This document shows positions 41,720 to 53,904 of a stretch of DNA of 64,000 nucleotides, piece after piece. The DNA comes from Cyclotella cryptica. Lineage: Eukaryota > Bacillariophyta > Thalassiosirophyceae > Thalassiosirales > Thalassiosiraceae. A model generated the notes under the pieces. The model worked only from the letters and a program-made list of their open reading frames with translations. It ran no database searches and was not told where the DNA came from. The stretch lies in the NCBI GenBank assembly GCA_013187285.1, contig JABMIG010000055.1, positions 186,001 to 250,000 on the forward strand, written 5' to 3'. A program made the position numbers and the translations under genes. The first letter of the stretch is position 1. Each line of letters begins with the position of its first letter.

Positions 41720-44700
41720 CTCTGCGGGTATCCTGTAGATACAATCTGTGATTGTGTAGTCCCAATCCATGGTTATTCCAATGAAGAGGTTTCCCTGCAT
41801 GTTGGTGGATACCTCAAACATGTTTTTTTTGGTATCAGGGTTGATTGCTGTGAGGGAATGGCTGAGATGTTGTACGTCTTTGTCACGTGTGTATTTCACG
41901 GCGAAGTTGTCTACGACCAGTGCAAATTGAATTGGTTTGGTTTTGTGAGTCCAAAGTCCATTGGTGTAGTTGTGTTGGTAGTAACCGTATTTGTTTAGAC
42001 ATTTTTCAAGGAATTTGTTGGCCAAGATACCGGCTTGGGGAAGTCCATAGATGGCTTTCCAGCATTCCGTGATGACGTACCCGTTGGCAGTGGCAATTTT
42101 TCTCAGGTTGTATTTGTAGATTACGTCTTCAGGGAAGTCTGAGAGGTGCATTTGTACGTATTTGGGTCGGTGGTGATGTCAAGTGACATAAATTTGGCAC
42201 CTGGTGTTGATGAGAAGTTTTTCTGTGAGCATGTTGGCAGTTCATGTGCCGATGTTGCCAGGGTAGTGTATGAGATTTTTTCACCAAGTGTTATTGAAAT
42301 TTGATTGGGGTCCTGTTTTTCGGGGCGGTGGCTGGCACAAATTCTTGCATATTTGATGTCTGTTTGTTGTTCTGGGGGTACATCCTGTATGGCAATGAAT
42401 GAGATCATGTTGGTGCCTTCAACAATTCCTTCAAGTCCTTGGGTGAGTCGTCCGATTTCTTTGCCGAACGCTTTGGACCACATCTTGCAATATTTGGAGC
42501 ATTTTATGAGGTGTTGGTATTCAAGCATCTCACCTGTGTCTTTTTTCCATGACTGCTCCTGCTAGTTTGCAAAGTAGGTGCATTGGATACCTTCATGTTG
42601 CTAGGGTTTGGAGAGAGAGTTTGGTGTGTGAGAGTTCAAGTAGTGTCAGCATGGTGTCTGATGTTATTGATCCGTGACGTTTTTTCTGGGCTCTTGTGTT
42701 GTAGTGACAAGGTGTGGTGATGTCTTCGTGTTCAAGGTCTTCGTTGTCAGAGTTGTCGTCACTTATGTAGTTGGGTGTGCTTATTTGTTGTCTTTTTGGT
42801 GTGGGCGTGTCTTGAAGTGTGTTTGGGCTAGTGGGCACCCTTGGATGTCTGTGACTACTCTGCACCCTCAGTTGTTGGGCATTCGTATCGCTGATTTTTG
42901 TTGCAGCTTGTTGAAAATTGTGGCGAGTCGGTCAAGTTTGTGTAGGTTCAGGTCAGCAAGGCTGGTCTTCATGTTGGTTGTGATTGCTTGAGTGAGTTTC
43001 ATTGCTGAGGTTACGATGGCATCAGCAATGGATGTGCTTGGTTGTTTTATCCGCTTGTGCTTGAAGTGGACTGTGTCTGTGATTCGTTCTGTTTTGGTGT
43101 CATGGATGAGTAGTTTGTGGCATCTGTAATGGTAAGGGGAGGTTTTGACATACCACAAGTCCATGGAGTGTCCACCAAATGATCTGCATTGGTCTGGACC
43201 CACATAGCATTGCGTGGCGCATCCAAGTGGTGCCAGGGGCGTTTTGTTGTAGTCATGGATGCCGTACACGTAACTGTGTGCAGAGATAGTGGGGCAGGCA
43301 TTGGCAGGGCAGAGCATGTTCAGTGTGAGTTTGATTTGTGGGAGTAGTCGGTGCCATTCTCTGGTGGGATAAGAGTCATCACAGCCTAGAATGTTGGCAA
43401 TGATGTGTCCTTTTGAAGTTTGGATCACTTTTTCCGCAAGGTTGCATTGATGGTTGTGCAGTGGGACTAGTTCCCAGGTTACTTGTTGCTTTTTGATTGC
43501 TTTGAGATATTCCTTTGGGGCCTCGTTGTCCAGAATTTGTTTTGCAGGTGTGATTCCAGCACTAGCAAGTTTGTCCATGATTGTGTCATAGATGTTGATT
43601 AGCTCTTGTGTTTCTTTTGAGCGCATTGGTTCCATGGCGATGTAGTTGCTGTCTATATTGATGAGTACTATGATGTATTTGTGGCCATTGCTGGAGACCA
43701 CAGGGAATTATCCTGTTTGATCGGTGTATGCCAGTTCTGTTGTGTCTCTGATAGACATGTATATGTCCTTGTGCTTCTTGCGTTGCTGGGCTAGGTTGTG
43801 TTCGGCCTCTTGTATTGGCCTTGGTGGATCTGATGCCGGATTTGATGCGGCGCATGTGGCCCTTTGCTGTTTCGGTGGATTCAGGGAAGTGACATTTGAC
43901 TGCTTTTGGTTTCTTGGTGGCTTTTTACCACGTTGTTTTGGTCGAGTATCCTGCTGATGCATGGTGCCATGCTATGACTTGTTCAGTGTTGGGAAGTTCA
44001 TATATGCTGTTGGCAAACTTGGTGGTGGGAAGGTGTTTTCTCTTGTTCATGATGATGTCTGTTGCTCCTGTGCTTAGTAGTGTGGTGTCTGTGTTCAAGT
44101 TTGACATTGTCCGTTTTAAGGGTACTCCATGTAGTTTTGTCTGTGGGCACCACCATCCGCTGAGTATTGCTTGTTTGTCTGCCTTAACAGGGGTGGTTTC
44201 TGCATCAAAGATGTTGACCTTGGTTTTGGTGAAAATTGCAATGTTGTTTGCATCTGTGACTTTGCCTGCACTGAGTAGAGACTTCATGGCTAGTCCTGGT
44301 ACCGTGTCTGCGTCAGTGGCTGGGAGGCGCATCTTGTACTGTAGGATGGCCTTCTTCCCTGCTTTTGATCAGCTACCGTTTGCTGCGATGAAGGTCTTGG
44401 ATGAATCTTGGTGTGTTATGGTGACGTGCTTATAGTCACCTTTGTGGATGCAGGTTGATGTTGCTCCTGTGTCAACAGCAATGCTGGGTTCTTTTTCCGT
44501 GTTGTACTTGCATTGTTTCAATTTTGTTTGCTGCTTCTGCATTTTTTTTGTGCTTGCAGGGCATTGCATGCATTGTTGTTGAGCTGTTTGTGCATTTTTC
44601 TTGCTGTCTTCTTGTTCCATTTGCCTGGTTTTGCATGTTGGTGTGGGTATAGGGTCCACCTGATGGTCTTGCCTGGGTCCCGTAGCATTGTTGGTTGATG

Positions 44701-45610
44701 TGTATCCATGACCTGTCTGTGTGGTGGAGTCCGAGATAGGTGGGGGTTTTGAAAAGAGATTAATTGATTAGTGTGTTCATTAATTTTTTCATTTAATACT
44801 TTAACCACCTCATCTGTAGACTCCACTTCATGTCATTTCCTACGGGCGCCCGGGCATTTGTGGGCATGTTTGGCAAGTTTCCAACAGTTGTCCTTCCATG
44901 GGATATGTTGTTTTACTTCGCAGAGGGGACAGTCGCCTATTTCATGCTCTTCATGTTGTGGTGGAGTTCCGGGTTTGTCCCCTCGATCAACATGCTGACG
45001 CTGTGTTTGCTCTTTGGGTGCTTTGACTTGTACTTTCTTGTCAAGTGAATTGACTGCATTATAAGTGAGTTGTTTGTTGGCAAGGGCAAGTTGTTTATTA
45101 GAGTCAGCGAGCGGTTCAATGGTCTTATTGAGTACCTTTATTTTGGCAAGCGCAGTCTTGAGTCACAACATGGTTTTGCTCATCGTGTCCATGGCTCCCT
45201 TGAAAGAGGCTGAATGAGGTTGATTTGTTCAGAGTTGACCAGTGCGTCACGACAAAAGTCCTCAAAGTATTGAGAAATGTCATCCGATTTGGTGACACTG
45301 TTGGTGGTTTCGAAACTTCTTATGGTTGAACCCCCATACGTTTTGATGATGGGGAACTCACAGCCATAGTATAGTTTCATGGCCTCCCATGTCCTGAGGT
45401 GGTCTTCTTGTGTTTCCCAGTCTTGCAGGAATTTGTGATCAAAGAGCCCGCTGTCGAGCATTTAGTTGACTGCTGCGGTGACCATGTCATCCATTTTGAT
45501 GGTGATGCCCCAGCGCTCGAGCTTGATTTGTGTGCACTCCATTGTGTTGAAGTACACTCCCCCCCCCTCCAAATGCCTATCGTCCAATGCCAGACGTCCC
45601 CTTGTTCCAT
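41720..45610 (-). mobile_element. Ty1/copia retrotransposon fossil, diatom type
   Basis: Old, broken Ty1/copia (Pseudoviridae-type) element on the minus strand. Parts in order: gag remnants about 45,610-44,830; protease region about 44,490-44,430 (VDTGAT); pre-integrase zinc region about 44,050-43,930; integrase core about 43,700-42,870; reverse transcriptase about 42,530-41,720 (YGLPQAGILANKFL, GLWTHKT). It is disrupted in several places and its 3' part is cut off by element X. No flanking LTR pair could be matched. The order of parts and RT wording fit the CoDi-like copia lineages of diatoms. Probably moderately old, since all domains are still readable by eye. Confidence 0.85.
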
Positions 45611-45930
45611 TTGACATTGGTCTTCAATTCATCAAGCAGAGCCACTTCTTCTTCCACACAATTGCCCTTGCCCACTCCTCATCCTCTTCATCTCCCCCCA
45701 CTTTGCTTATTGTCCATTGCGATGTACGAAAGTCCATCCTTCCGGCCACACTCTCCCTACTCGTGGACCCTCTTGTGGTGCCTAATACATTTCCTGTATA
45801 GGATCGCAGACAATCTTTTCAACAATACATTCAATCAAAGGATGAGGAGGGGTACGTTACCCAATGTTGGGGGAGTATAGTATGAAAGGATTTAGCCAAA
45901 AAAATATCCCAAGGAGATAGTGGGAAGGAG
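45611..45930. other. Gene-free stretch beside the copia fossil
   Basis: Pyrimidine-rich (a C-run at 45560-45570, CTCATCCTCTTCATCTCC). It may be the 5' leader or LTR remains of the minus-strand copia fossil, but no matching copy was found in the window. Confidence 0.25.
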
Positions 45931-48540
45931 ATGACTTTTATCACTCTGTTCCAGGGCCCAGTGGTTGTTGAGAAAAAGGTCATCGCAGTTCTGGGATTTC
46001 TGTATCATGGGTACATTGTTGGGAGAGCAGGTGGAGTCGCAAGATGCCTACCAACAAAAGATGAGCTCTCCAAGGCAATTCAATTCTTACCTGAAGACCA
46101 ATTTGTAGATCAGATGAGGGAATATTATAAAAGATACCATTTTGGAAATGAGGTGAAAACAGTATGATTCAAAGTTGGACATATTTTTTCGACAATCTGA
46201 AAAATCATTTTCATTCATCCCTTGACAATGAACAGGTCATGACAAGAGACAATTTTGCACAGCATGGTTTAGAATACTAAGACGTGAAATGTAAGAGGGG
46301 AAGTGAGGTGATACAGCAGAGAAAAGTATTGTTCATCCTGATTTGGAGAGGAAGGATTGGCATTCTTTGGTTGATCAAGAATTATTTGGTTCTGTTCGGG
46401 ATACTATTGGTGAAAAGGACACAGGTGGAGAGAGCAGTGAGCACCACTATGAACCCACGGCGGAGCATTATACAAGTGAGCGAAGATATTCTTTTCTTAG
46501 ATGTTTGGAGTACAAAGTATGCACTGAACATGATTGTTGATTTCAATCTTAAGCGTTTGAGATGATTTTGATTTGGTGTACTCCGACATTGGATTGTTGG
46601 AAGAAGAGGCATGTCAAGTTACTACCAACCAGTTATCAACCGTACAGATTGAACTGAGAAGCACAAACCAACATTCGGAGGAACTCAAGAAGAATGCATA
46701 TCATAATGGTGCAAACATAGAAAATCAGGGAGATGAGGCGGAACTTAAGAAAGGTGACTGTAAGTGTATCTATAGTGTTGGTTGAAACTGAATGATTCGG
46801 ATCACTCAATGGCATGGCTGTATTGGTTTTTGTGACAGATGACATGAGAAGAGCCACGAGGAATACTTGAACATGCACAACCTCTAGACATCCATTGCAG
46901 TACTTTCTTTGCCTTCTAGGAAGATCCGTGGAAAGGAATTGCCCTCTTTCTCCTGTAAGTGTTGTGCACAGTGCCACAAGAGTATGTTCTGTACACAGTA
47001 ACCCATGCACAAATTATCCTTTTTAGGTTCAGGAGAACAAAATTCGAATCCTAAAGTCAAGAATGATGTGGTGGTTCCTTGTCAAGCAAACAAGATGGAT
47101 GATGAGGTATCTCTTCCGCCTACATCGGGTGAGAACTTTGGCAGATGATGAGTTTCTTTCCTTAACATGAAAGGGAACTAATAGCTAACATCCAGACTGT
47201 GAATTATGATGAAAGGCGCCACAGAAGACAAATGACAAGCTATCATGAATGGGATGGAATCTGATAAACCCGATGACATTAAAAGAGGAAGTGATGGGGA
47301 ATAATATGTGGAGAAGGTAATCAAAATGCATGTAAAAGAGGGAAGGGAAGAGTTTCTTGTGAAATGGATTGATTACCCTTTGAGTGAGGCTACTTGGAAC
47401 CATTTGAAAATCTTTCTGGCCAGGAAGCTCGTGAGTATCTTGATATTTTTACTTCTACAATCACATAACTTGCCTCTGTCAGAACACTCACTATCTGCTT
47501 TAAGATGAAGCGGCCATGGCATTGAAAACAGTGTGGAAAGGGGCAATCTTGTCTCAGGTAAAGTGATAATATTTTCTGTTATTGCATGAATCTCATGAAA
47601 GGAAATAACCTCATACATTGGTTTTCTATTTCCACTTGAGAACACAAAACAAACTAAGAAGAGAAAGTCAAAGGATTTGCAAACTTAAGTGAGTGAAATT
47701 ACCATTTTTCATTTTACATATTTTCATATGGGACATTTCAACATTCTTTTATGTTTGATATCTCATGAGAAGGTGAAGAAGAATTTGTCAGCAGTTGAGG
47801 TGAGTGAAATTGATTACTCAAACTAGTCATAGAAAGAGATGTTCATTAATTTCCACCGCTTTGCCTTAATTTTTTCAACAGACATCTGACAAGATAAAGG
47901 AGGAATTATTAATCATTGTGGGTGTAAAAACAGACATAATATCATTCAACACATGGTCTCAAATCATTTCATTTCTGCTCAATCCATTCACTTATTATAG
48001 GCAGACGAGGAGTGAAACAAGGAGATGGCAACTGTAAAGGAAAAGGTGAGCAACAGACAATGTCATTCATTAAGCTTGAAATTCTAACATGAAAACAGCA
48101 TCCCTTTTGAAATGACTCCAATATTTAAGGTGTTAAACAATAAAACTGATGTTGGCAGTGGAAAGAAGGAAGAGGTAAGGCCAGAATTTGAGAGCACCAC
48201 TTAATGACTGTTAGATTCACAAGCCACTAAGTAATGTCATCAAATGTCATTCCTTTGATACAGGTCAGTGTTTTTTGGTACACGAAGTGAATGAGTTCTT
48301 TCAGACTTTTTTATCTATCCCGTTTTGCATAAAGATACAGGCAATCAGGAAGGAATATATGGGGAAGGACAGGAGAACCATCACATTTAGATGGGATCAT
48401 TTCGTTCAATTGAAAAAGAACGCTTATTGTGTTTTCATTTGCCAGAGAACAAACATTCCTTGAGAATGCCAACATGCAGTTTGTCAGAAATGCCATGAAG
48501 AACATTCAAAAGCCCAGACGAGATCAACAGGTGGCATTCC
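45931..48540 (+). pseudogene. Decayed intron-rich chromodomain gene
   Basis: The clearest part is 47,308-47,436: YVEKVIKMHVKEGREEFLVKWIDYPLSEATWNHLK, a chromodomain (E.I......G..E.LVKW..YP..E.TW). Around it are many exon-intron-like boundaries, for example GTGAGA...ATCCAG at 47,129-47,193, GTGAGT...TTTAAG after 47,430, GTGAGTGAAATT at about 47,800 and TTCAACAG at 47,881. Short Lys/Glu-rich exons follow (KVKKNLSAVE, TSDKIKEELL). An upstream frame at 45,931-46,167 (EKKVIAVLGFLYHGYIVGR) may belong to it. The whole does not read continuously, so it is likely a dying gene. Presence of introns argues against a chromovirus integrase origin. Confidence 0.45.
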
Positions 48541-49550
48541 AAGTGAAAAGGAGTTGATGATGTCTTGTCATCATGACCTACGCAATCTGCAGCTATGTGT
48601 TGGCATTTGGTGGTGTACCAAAGATTATATTGAACATCAACAGTGGTCAGAGCGTGTTAAGGGTTGTGCTTTCTGTGAGAGGACATTTATTGTAGGGGAT
48701 GTGTGAAAGGGATGAGGGAATGAGTATGTTTTGCTTTAATCAGTGGATAAGTGTGTTTCTGGGCTTAAATTTTGTCCCATAAAAAGTAGTTTCTGTATAA
48801 AAATGATTTTTGTTGGAACAGACGAAGTAAATTTTTAAAATGCGATTTGTCATCAAAATTGATTTTGTATGGACAGAGGAAAAAGCATACTCTCTTATGC
48901 TACTCCTACCAGAACGCCCGCACGCAATGGCACAGTCACAATTTTGTTAGCTAAAACGTTAGGACAAACGGATGTTGTTAGCGGAAAAAAATAATTTCGA
49001 GCGCGGCTCGAAAAAAAATCAGGTGTCGCACCTCCGTGCACGGAATATCTAACAATTATGATTTTCACGAACTGGCAAGAAATTAGGCTCAGTGCAACTC
49101 TTACATACGATTTGTTAGCAAGAGATAATTTATCACTAACAGTCTTGCTAACACCTCGTTTGCAGTGACGAAACATGACTTCTTCCAGTTTGCAGGCTCC
49201 CACTGTTGCCAAAAAATCTTGCAGCGGCTGCTAATAATGTGGCAATACTTCGTGGGGGCACGATACAGGGTGTATCGCAGTAGATATCGGTGTATCGTGC
49301 AGACACCATTATTATGGTGGCGATACGGCTGCGATACGGTATTGTAGTTTGCAACCTGTTTGCAACTGTAGTTTTTAGTCAATACTTGATTTGGGTTGGG
49401 TAAGATACTTACTCGGCAAGATACACCATGTATCTCGATCTATCTCGATCCCCACCATGACACCAAAGTGTCGGGACACAAGACATCACTCCTCCAATCC
49501 TCCTCCACTCCACTCCTCCTCCAGACCTCACCGAAACAATACCATACAAA
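48541..49550. other. Gene-free stretch upstream of the Ran-like gene
   Basis: AT-rich, then at 49,255-49,345 a cluster of GATACAG/GTATCG phrases in both orientations (CGATACAGGGTGTATCG, CGATACGGCTGCGATACGG). CAATACCATACAAAATG lies directly before the first ATG at 49,551. TATCTCGATC is tandemly doubled at about 49,432-49,451. Possible promoter elements of the GTPase gene. Confidence 0.35.
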
Positions 49551-50442
49551 ATGCATGAGATGATCAGATCACAAGGCAACACTTCGAAACCTCATAAAAA
49601 ATCATTTTCACTTCGAATTTGGACGAAGTTCTCTGCCAGAAAATTAGAGTCCCAGCTTCTCCTCTACGCAGCGTTACAACGCCAGTACACTGTGACGGAT
49701 ACGATATCTCAAACTCTTGAAAAAGCATGGTACGCACACGCTCTTTACCCACCTTCTCCTCTTTAAATTGCTACAGTGCTCCTCTCCAGACTCACTTTAA
49801 TGAACGTCATTGGTTACCCTAAACTCGCATCAATTTTTTGTCTAGGCCTGTAAACCTATTTCCAAGTTCAATGTTCTCCTCGTCGGTGGGGGTGGGGTCG
49901 GAAAAACGTCCCTTGGATGCCGCCTCAAAACTGGTGCATTCGTTGACAAGGACTCGTGTACGTTCGGTGTTGATACATGGGACATTCAATTTCAAACTAA
50001 TCGTGACGACCATATCCACGTGAGTTTGTTTGATTTTGGTGGTCAAAATCGGGGGGGACCAATCCGTGTGGAGCAATATCGTGGCAAAAGTGCGGACGGT
50101 GCTATCATAATGTATGATGTTTTGTGTCGTGCGTCCAAGAAAGAGGTCAATGCTGTTCTCGAAGACTGTTTGACCGCTTGCGAGAGCATACCCATTGTGA
50201 TTGTCGGCAATAAAGTTGATTCGATCGACGAAGAGACGAAGACGAAAGTCATAAAGGAGTGGGAAAAAATGACAAAGGTGGGCAAGGCCAGACCCTTCTT
50301 CCCAATGTCAGTAAAAGGCAATGTAGGTTTACTGGAACCATTCCAATACTTGATGAGGCATTTGACTGGGGACGATCAATTGAAATTGATCCCTTCGGAC
50401 GCACCTGACTTTGTCATTGTGACAACAGATATGTGCTCCTAG
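49551..50442 (+). CDS. Divergent Ran-like small GTPase
   Basis: The main exon is 49846-50442 (198 codons), after the acceptor TTTTTTGTCTAG. It has FNVLLVGGGGVGKTS (P-loop), QFQTNRDDHIHVSLFDFGGQ (switch II with Gln; compare VFHTNRG.IKFNVWDTAGQ of Ran), ADGAIIMYDVLCRA, IPIVIVGNKVD (NKxD) and an end like LIGDPNLEFV.MPALAPP of Ran (LTGDDQLKLIPSDAPD). The G5 loop is SVKGN instead of SAK. The acidic DEDDDL tail of Ran is missing. An upstream exon starting at ATG 49551 (MHEMIRSQGN...) is likely, but its donor is unresolved: GTACGC at 49730 does not keep frame, while GTGACG at 49692 does. Probably a Ran paralogue rather than canonical Ran. Confidence 0.7.
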
Positions 50443-53300
50443 GATGTTATTCCAGTTCAATGGGTTTTGGGGAACAGAGTTAAACAAAAATGTACTTTAA
50501 CGTGAAAGTTATTTCGCATTGGCATCCTTCAAGAGTTCTCATAGCTCACCCTTATAATATGAAAGATATGTGGCATCAATGAGAGCAGATAACGTTTGTA
50601 ATTTCTGTTAACAAGCTAGGCTTCCTTTTCCAGTGAGCTATGTTTTCAGTGATAACAGGTTATACTGCACTCATTATCTGATATGGGAAAGTTGCCCTTC
50701 TAATTTGGGTGTAGTTTTGATGCAGTATTCCCTGACTCTAGCACAGAGATGTCCAATGAACCCCCCTTTCCCTGAGCCTCCCTCCTAGAACACTGTAGAG
50801 TTAATTTGAAGATATTAAGAACAGATCAATTTGTCATTTTCTTTATGTGCTACCACTGGTGCTGTAGCAACTGCAGCTAAAACTTCCATCGAATGTCACA
50901 TTGCTGCTACCACAGCCACTAAAACATAAAATTTCTTCTCGTTCAGGTCGGCTATTGAAACATTGTCACTTACCAAAAATGTACATACTATAATTTTTCT
51001 ACACATCAATCACCACTACTATGTTATTTGTCATGGTAACAAGAACACAAACTGCTTCTGAACTTGCTCCAATCACTGCTCTGGCATTGCAACATAATTT
51101 TCAATAAAAGTTGCGAAGTGTATGGCGGAATCATCTTTCTTAAGTGGATGTTGTTCCTCACATTTTTGAATGAATAAACATGTACCCCACATTTTAATTC
51201 TCACCCAAGAACATACCTTGATATAATACAAGGGACAACAATATGAGGGTACATGCTAATGTTTATTCCTAGGTTTTTGTGGGTCATCATCTGGTCTTCA
51301 CTGATGACAAATGGGTTGTTATCTAGCTGTCATTGGAGACTAAGTGGGTTGTCACCAGGTCTTCACCAACAACAAATGGGTTGTCACCAAGTCATCAATT
51401 ACGACTAAGTAGGTTGTGATTTCATTGACAACATTTTGTCAACTCATGTGTTGTCACTTAAGTCATGATTCATCACTTAAGTTGTCTGAGTCATCAAAAT
51501 GTCTCCACTGAGAGTCATGCAAGTCATCAGAATTTTAAGGAGAAGACACTTTGCTGAATTTTATTGCCAAAGTGTCCAATGTTTTTGCAAGTTACCAGTC
51601 TTGCAGATGCTTGAGTGGCAGCTGTTCCAACTGCCCCCCCCCCCCCTCCCCCCAAATCAGATACTAGAATCAACAGGGCATATCTTGTGTATGACTGAGG
51701 GAAGTCTGGTTCTCATGTTTGAAGGCATCTGCTGAAGATCAACATGAGAAAACAGATAGATTGTTAAAGTTTGTTGCTGGCTTTTGTGTCCTGGGCTTGG
51801 TAGAGGCCATTACTAGGATGGTTGTCGGCCTCTCATACTTAAATTAATTTACATTTACAATGAATCATTATTTTAAGCAGCTTCACACATTTTTCATTTA
51901 CCATACATTTCTCCTTGACTTTTTTCAGCCTTAGTGAAATAATATACATCTTCAATGAACCCTACATATTCCCTTGCTCTTTCAGTCTTAGAAAAATAGA
52001 ATATGGGTCGTCTTACCTAAATGCATTAAGATGACTTATAGAAGTCTTACAACATAATGACTTTATCAAAAGATCTATTCAGTCTTAGATAGGTCTAGAT
52101 TTTTCCATTGACAGTGAGGGAAAACACACTGTTGGCACACAGTTGCACAAACCAATGCACTCTCTGCAGATGTGTGAATAATTTTATAAGGTTAAGCATT
52201 TGGTGTGAAAGCAGCAAAGGATTTCACTGTCAAGGAGAGGGGTGCTGTGAAATGTACATACTACCTGAGGAATGGCTTTTGGCAGGTTATTTGTGTGATG
52301 AAGTATGTGATTTGATTCATAGGTGCTATGTTCATTGTACTTCTGTAACAAAGATTATCAATTTCATCATCAGTGACAAAAAGAGGGGTGTGCATCCTGA
52401 GCTTGGGATGTGTCTGAGGTGATTGGTTTTTTTGTCTTCTCTTGTATGAAAATCAATTTGTAGTCTTACTGTTTTTTGGGGATTATATTGTATCTATGAT
52501 GTTGATAGACCTTCCTGATGTGGAAACTTCTCACGACTTTATCAACATTTTTTCTTGAAAATATCTTGGTTTATCGGCAACCAAGGTTTTTCTTCTTTTC
52601 CTTCTCCTCCTCCTCCTCCTCCATGAGCCACTTTTTTAATTATTGAATATTTTAGGTAAAATCATACATTTATTTCCTCAACATACCAGTAAATAAATTA
52701 TTCTCATTTTTGAAATGCATGGGTAGTCACTATCTTTTCAAGTGTGCTTACCTATAAAAATATATCTCAATCTATCCTCATATCTGTTTAGGTAATAGTG
52801 TTCATTTTAAAAAAGGTTACCTTCTAGGTATTGACTTTTGCAAACATTGGTACTTCTTAACTGTACAAAATTGTACACCTTCAAGCTACGCCTAAAAATA
52901 TATCCTTCACCCCCCAGTGGTCTATGTCAGATTAAAATGATCATGTGACCCCCTGAAGCCCTCATTGCCAAAGTTGAAATGTTCCTCCCAAGAGGTTTTG
53001 GTACATTTTGCTCTCTTCTGTTAGGAGTGAATTCTGATCTCATTTTTTGAATAGGTTCTCTTGGGATACGAGATTGGACCAGCAGATTTTCAAGAATATC
53101 AAGCGATGCTGAAGAAAAAACTTGATCGGAACGTGCCTCCAAGCATGCAACAGCCATAGCGGTCATTTTAGAAACAAAGCAACCACGCTAGGAAAAGTCC
53201 TTTAGAATATAATCAATAGGCCGTGAAAGTTCCAATATTACCCAAGAGCGGACCGAAACACTCTTTTATTTGGCATTGGCATATCATATATTCACTACAA
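50443..53300. other. Gene-free region with minisatellites
   Basis: About 2.8 kb with no supported gene. A minisatellite of GGGTTGTCACCA(A/G)GTC-type units lies at 51,296-51,500 (about seven copies, 30-35 bp). A C-run interrupted by one T is at 51,633-51,653, and a (TCC)n run at 52,603-52,622. The minus-strand frame 52,927-53,166 is protein-like in composition but matches nothing I know. Confidence 0.4.
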
Positions 53301-53310
53301 ATGAAAAACA

Positions 53311-53354
53311 CTGGTAACCTCCCTGTACAATCGAGTGTACAGGGAGGTCCAGAG
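53311..53354. repeat. Hairpin repeat GGTAACCTCCCTGTACA, copy 1
   Basis: CTGGTAACCTCCCTGTACA and the near-complement TGTACAGGGAGGTCCAG form a stem with a short loop. A related palindromic copy is at 56,010-56,066, and half-copies follow at about 53,380-53,470. Confidence 0.65.
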
Positions 53355-53601
53355 TCCCCCCCCCCCTAAATGGTACATTCTGGTAACTTCCCTGTACACT
53401 TCTGTAACACTCTGGTACACTAGTGTGCCCGAGGGTTACCAGGTTCTACCGGTGGGTTACCGGAAATTCCAGACCTAAACCAGTCTTTGGATTTATTTCT
53501 TCTTCAATAGGAATTGGTATTCAGTTAGTCTTAGAATTGATATGAATCTAAGTAGAGGCTATAACTGCATTACTTAGTAGCTGAAATAATGTTAACGGTG
53601 G

Positions 53602-53762
53602 CATACCGGAAGCATACAGCTGAGTTACCGGAAGTGTACGGAAGGATAACCGGAAGTATACCGGAGGATAACCAAAAGTGTATTGGAGGGTTACTGGAGT
53701 GTACGGGAGGGAAACCGGAGGTGTACGGGAGGGTTACTGACATGTACGGGAGAGCTACTTGG
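53602..53762. repeat. Minisatellite of about 20-bp GTGTACGGGAGGGTTACCGGA units
   Basis: Seven to eight imperfect copies in tandem (GAAGTGTACGGAAGGATAACCG, GTGTACGGGAGGGTTACTG and so on). The unit is the complement-like counterpart of the hairpin arm at 53,311, so the array probably arose from it. Confidence 0.75.
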
Positions 53763-53904
53763 TCTAGTATATACGGTTAGACTACAGTATAATGTAAGAT
53801 CGAGCGGAGTATGTGCAACTTATCCCTACTAGTAAAATTAAACATACTACATCCTAATCAATTCTGGGCCCGTCCCTTCATCCTCCCAAACAACGAGCCT
53901 TAAT

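Noticed and set aside
47308-47436. Chromodomain as part of a chromovirus integrase
   Set aside because: No integrase or reverse transcriptase adjoins it and host-type introns surround it.
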